Positions 63,731 through 64,000 of a DNA stretch of 64,000 bases are shown here, one piece after another; position 1 is the stretch's first letter; each line of letters starts with the position of its first letter. A model generated the notes under the pieces. It ran no database searches and was not told where the DNA came from. It worked only from the letters and a program-made list of their open reading frames with translations. The position numbers and the translations under genes were made by a program. Where the stretch lies: assembly GCF_002743335.1 (NCBI RefSeq), contig NZ_PDZB01000017.1, forward strand, positions 1 to 64,000, given 5' to 3'. The DNA comes from Sporosarcina sp. P32b. GTDB lineage: Bacteria > Bacillota > Bacilli > Bacillales_A > Planococcaceae.

Positions 63731-63825
63731 GAAATCATCTTAAAAATAGTTGTCAGTCTAGTCAGATTTTCTGCAACATTAAGCGATTATAAAAAATACA
63801 ATAAGAGGTTGCGAGGGTGATGAAT

Positions 63826-64000
63826 ATGGCGTTACAAGTATCGAACAGTCCTTTTAGTGAAGAACAAGTAGAATTGCTCAATCGTTTATTGCCGAACATT
63901 ACAGAAACACAGCAAAGTTGGCTAAGTGGTTATTTAACAGCTATCTGCTCAGCTTCAGTACCATCGGGTGGCGTCGCTGTATTAGAGCGTCCCGCTATCG
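63826..64000 (+). CDS. cysJ: sulfite reductase flavoprotein subunit, 5' part
   Basis: Only the first 58 residues lie in the window. MALQVSNSPFSEEQVELLN and TQQSWLSGYLTAI match the N-terminus of B. subtilis CysJ, the NADPH-dependent assimilatory sulfite reductase flavoprotein. ATG 63826 is chosen over 63820 because GAGGG is then spaced by seven bases and the start equals the homologue's. The FMN, FAD and NADPH domains are beyond the end. cysI would be expected downstream. Confidence 0.85.
   Translation, partial: MALQVSNSPFSEEQVELLNRLLPNITETQQSWLSGYLTAICSASVPSGGVAVLERPAI

Noticed and set aside
1-64000. CRISPR arrays, tRNA or rRNA genes, transposases, phage genes
   Set aside because: No regularly spaced repeats with unique spacers, no cloverleaf or rRNA motifs, and no transposase or phage families were seen on reading through. 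A covariance search could still find a structured RNA.

Overview
The window is a low-GC Bacillota chromosome segment, most likely from a Bacillales member of the Planococcaceae (Sporosarcina-like). The reasons are Bacillus-type Shine-Dalgarno sequences with frequent TTG and GTG starts, sigma-A and sigma-B-like promoters, and close relatives of Bacillus subtilis NamA, GlnA, YunC, YugN, YtcJ, SpeA and CysJ. No rRNA, tRNA, CRISPR array, transposase or prophage was seen. It is mostly ordinary core and accessory chromosome with several unusual islands. The species assignment is inference.

Layout. 0-3.3 kb: a small membrane protein, a cupin protein, three tandem 40-codon ORFs plus one dead copy with a Rex-like operator upstream, and a bile-acid:sodium symporter family protein. 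3.3-12.5 kb: a GH3 lipoprotein glycosidase with a lipase, a VLRF1-type release factor homologue, a penicillin-acylase family hydrolase, a nucleobase permease and a DJ-1/PfpI protein. 12.5-21.2 kb: a Yip1 membrane protein, NamA ene-reductase, a phosphoesterase, a CMD protein, YqcI/YcgG, CHY zinc finger, YugN, a YsnF-like stress protein, TspO and a YtcJ-like amidohydrolase. 21.3-27.3 kb: glnA, a two-gene signalling unit (GAF-HD-GYP plus class III nucleotidyl cyclase), DUF1805 and a sigma-B-type small-protein pair. 27.8-32.5 kb: a very large coiled-coil SF1 helicase coupled to a protein of unknown function. 32.5-38.7 kb: a KGG-repeat stress protein, an NSS transporter, an alpha/beta hydrolase, a superoxide dismutase behind two MntR-like palindromes, and an alkaline-phosphatase superfamily enzyme. 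38.9-45.8 kb: a complete Dpp/Opp-type ABC importer operon and a Ca2+/H+ exchanger. 46.3-52.7 kb: a six-gene polyamine operon (speD, speA, speE, speB, carboxy(nor)spermidine dehydrogenase, nspC) with a terminator in its leader. 53-59.3 kb: a thioesterase, DUF1540, a cytochrome P450, an FtsH-like protease, and a GDYXXLXY/DUF2157 pair. 59.5-63.4 kb: a Fur-boxed efeO-efeB-efeU iron uptake operon. The window ends inside cysJ.

How the genes work together. The polyamine operon can carry arginine through agmatine and putrescine to spermidine by aminopropyl transfer, and also encodes the aspartate-semialdehyde route. The efe genes form an iron importer. The dpp genes form one oligopeptide-type importer. 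Several scattered stress genes have GTTT-N13/14-GGGWAW promoters, which suggests a sigma-B regulon. Non-coding regions hold three diverged palindromic repeats and a second pair of related elements. All function calls come from reading motifs and remembered family resemblance; no database search was run.
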